Below are positions 6,004-7,173 of a stretch of DNA of 7,173 nt, one piece after another (position 1 is the first letter of the stretch; each line of letters opens with the position of its first letter). This DNA comes from an uncultured Clostridia bacterium (GTDB taxonomy: Bacteria; Bacillota; Clostridia; Christensenellales; CAG-314), in the NCBI GenBank assembly GCA_937875645.1, contig CALLXO010000145.1, positions 1 through 7,173 on the forward strand. The letters are read 5' to 3'. A program made the translations under genes and the position numbers. The notes beneath the pieces are model-generated. The model saw only the letters and a program-made list of their open reading frames with translations, searched no databases and was not told the DNA's origin.

Positions 6004-6456
6004 TTATCCGACAATGGTTTCCAGTTTATTTTTTAAAATTATAGCGTTTTCCGGAGTTTGCGTCACCATTAAAATAGTATCGTATCCGCTGACACAACCG
6101 ACAAGCTCGGGGATATTTAGTTGTTCGACAACCATACCCACATTTGTAGAACAACCAGAAAGTGTTTTTACTACTACCAAATTGTTTGCAGTAGTAAAAC
6201 TAACAACGGCTTCTTTAAAAACGTTTATTAGTTTTGTGGAAATAATATAGTCCACGCTTTTTACTGTAACATACCGTGAAACACCGCCCTCTGTAGCTGC
6301 TTTTATAAGTCCCAAATCCTTAATATCACGACTTATGGTTGCTTGAGTGACTTTAAAACCATTGTTAGAAAGTTCCCGCACTAAATCGTCTTGTGTTTCA
6401 ATTGACATATTATTAATTATTTCTAAAATCTTAGATTGACGCTTTGCTCTTGACAT
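6004..6456 (-). CDS. argR: Arginine repressor family regulator (ArgR/AhrC) with altered effector motif
   Basis: ArgR proteins are hexameric regulators that bind ARG boxes with L-arginine as co-repressor, controlling arginine synthesis and breakdown. This 150-residue protein has the usual two domains. An N-terminal winged helix (about 4-65) contains VTQATISRDIKDLGLIKA (36-53), a near-exact recognition-helix signature. The C-terminal oligomerisation and effector domain (about 75-150) contains TLSGCSTNVG (98-107) and GCVSGYDTIL (120-129). In well-studied members the latter reads GTIAGDDT, with both Asp residues contacting arginine. Here the first is Tyr125 and only Asp126 remains, so ligand binding may differ. 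The start overlaps the nadK stop by one base (TAATG), with GGAGGG at 6466-6471, 9 nt upstream, indicating coupling. The family is certain; response to arginine is not. Confidence 0.93.
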   Translation of the reverse strand: MSRAKRQSKILEIINNMSIETQDDLVRELSNNGFKVTQATISRDIKDLGLIKAATEGGVSRYVTVKSVDYIISTKLINVFKEAVVSFTTANNLVVVKTLSGCSTNVGMVVEQLNIPELVGCVSGYDTILMVTQTPENAIILKNKLETIVG

Positions 6457-7173
6457 TATTTCCCGCCCTCCGTGTTGGGATTACTCCAACTGCTTAATTT
6501 ATTAAACAATTTACTAAAAAAAGTAGCTGATTTAAACTTTATAAATTTGGCTTGATGTGTGCTTTTGCCCACCCAAATCGTACTATTTGCTTTAACATCC
6601 CAATCTATTAAAACGCCATCCACCAAACACTCGATTGGTTGGTTGCTAACCACCTTTACTTTTGCCATTCCGCTTAATACAATGGGGCGATGCCTTAAGG
6701 AATGAGCGCAAAGAGGTGTTAAAAGCGTAACATCCAAATCAGGATGAAGTATAGGACCTCCTGCCGACAGTGAATAAGCTGTACTTCCTGTGGGCGTGGA
6801 CAAAATAACGCCGTCGCCGATAAAAGTATCGACAAATTCCGTATCGACAAAAACGTTTAAGGAGACTGTGCCGTTGCGCTGACGATTGCAAAAAACTACT
6901 TCGTTTAACGCTTGCTCAGATGAATCGCCAAAAGAAACCTTCAACATACTGCGGTTGTCAATGATATAATTGCCGTTGGAAAGAAGAGTCAGCCCCCCTA
7001 AAAGGTCGTTAAGCTCTAATTGCGACAAAAAACCGACTTTGCCCATATTAACGGATAAAATAGGAATATCAAAACGGGTTGTTATGGGTGCATAAACAAG
7101 CATGGTGCCGTCACCGCCAAAAACCGCCACACAATCGGCGCCTTTTGTAGCGATATGCACTTCCAACTCTGTC
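6456..7173 (-). CDS. nadK: NAD kinase, 5'-truncated by the window edge
   Basis: NAD kinase phosphorylates NAD to NADP in the cytoplasm. About 238 codons are present and the frame is open at the window edge, so the N-terminus (probably some 35-50 residues) lies outside. An internal TTG at 7164-7166 should not be taken as the start, because the GGDGT motif would then be only 18 residues from the N-terminus. Visible motifs in order are FGGDGTML (nucleotide and phosphate site), NMGKVGFL, NEVV, the family hallmark GDGVILSTPTGSTAYSLSAGGP, and HSLRHRPIVLS. The tail is basic and Ser/Asn-rich. The gene overlaps argR by one base. The order nadK-(rRNA methyltransferase)-argR-recN is common in Firmicutes. 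Here nadK directly abuts argR. Confidence 0.95.
   Translation of the reverse strand, partial: TELEVHIATKGADCVAVFGGDGTMLVYAPITTRFDIPILSVNMGKVGFLSQLELNDLLGGLTLLSNGNYIIDNRSMLKVSFGDSSEQALNEVVFCNRQRNGTVSLNVFVDTEFVDTFIGDGVILSTPTGSTAYSLSAGGPILHPDLDVTLLTPLCAHSLRHRPIVLSGMAKVKVVSNQPIECLVDGVLIDWDVKANSTIWVGKSTHQAKFIKFKSATFFSKLFNKLSSWSNPNTEGGK

Noticed and set aside
469..6250. Plus-strand ORFs at 469-741, 2418-2834, 3828-4193, 4662-5039, 5595-5954 and 6014-6250, and the minus-strand ORF at 2403-2588.
   Set aside because: Each lies wholly inside a well-supported or more plausible minus-strand gene, and shows no recognisable domain; they look like antisense or out-of-frame shadows.
7164..7166. Start of NAD kinase at a TTG codon.
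   Set aside because: The frame is open to the window edge and the GGDGT motif would be too close to the N-terminus, so this is an internal codon of a truncated gene.

Overview
The window is a compact, AT-rich stretch in which every supportable gene lies on the minus strand, so it is transcribed from high to low coordinates. The genes indicate an endospore-forming member of the Firmicutes, most likely of the class Clostridia. The evidence is a complete SpoIVB peptidase, a probable SpoIIM, a DacF-type carboxypeptidase, and the conserved order nadK-argR-recN-spoIVB. I cannot name the species.

In order of transcription, the first block (7173 to about 4307) holds the 3' part of an NAD kinase gene, an ArgR-family regulator and the DNA-repair ATPase RecN. 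These are packed with a 1-nt overlap (nadK/argR) and a 2-nt gap (argR/recN), which is operon-like. The second block (4306 to 2270) holds spoIVB, whose start is best placed at 4210, and a small multi-pass membrane protein that is probably SpoIIM. In many Firmicutes spo0A directly follows spoIVB, but here only a 141-nt gap follows. That gap contains short ORFs of doubtful status and, at its end, an inverted repeat across the SpoIIM-like start codon.

The third block (2200 to 949) is a D-alanyl-D-alanine carboxypeptidase broken into two frames at a run of eight A (on the coding strand). Its catalytic domain is intact and its C-terminal domain is in another frame. A hairpin with terminator character follows it. 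The fourth block (916 to 1) has a near-consensus sigma-A promoter only 6 nt upstream of the best start of an M50 membrane metalloprotease, implying a leaderless message. The first 39 codons of scpA follow and run off the window.

Functionally the window mixes housekeeping functions (NADP supply, arginine-type regulation, recombination repair, chromosome condensation) with sporulation functions (the SpoIVB signalling protease, the SpoIIM engulfment protein, cell-wall trimming). I see no mobile element, CRISPR array, tRNA, rRNA or obviously new multi-gene system. The items most worth checking are the A8 frameshift, the leaderless promoter, the start-codon hairpin, the altered ArgR effector motif and the absence of spo0A next to spoIVB.
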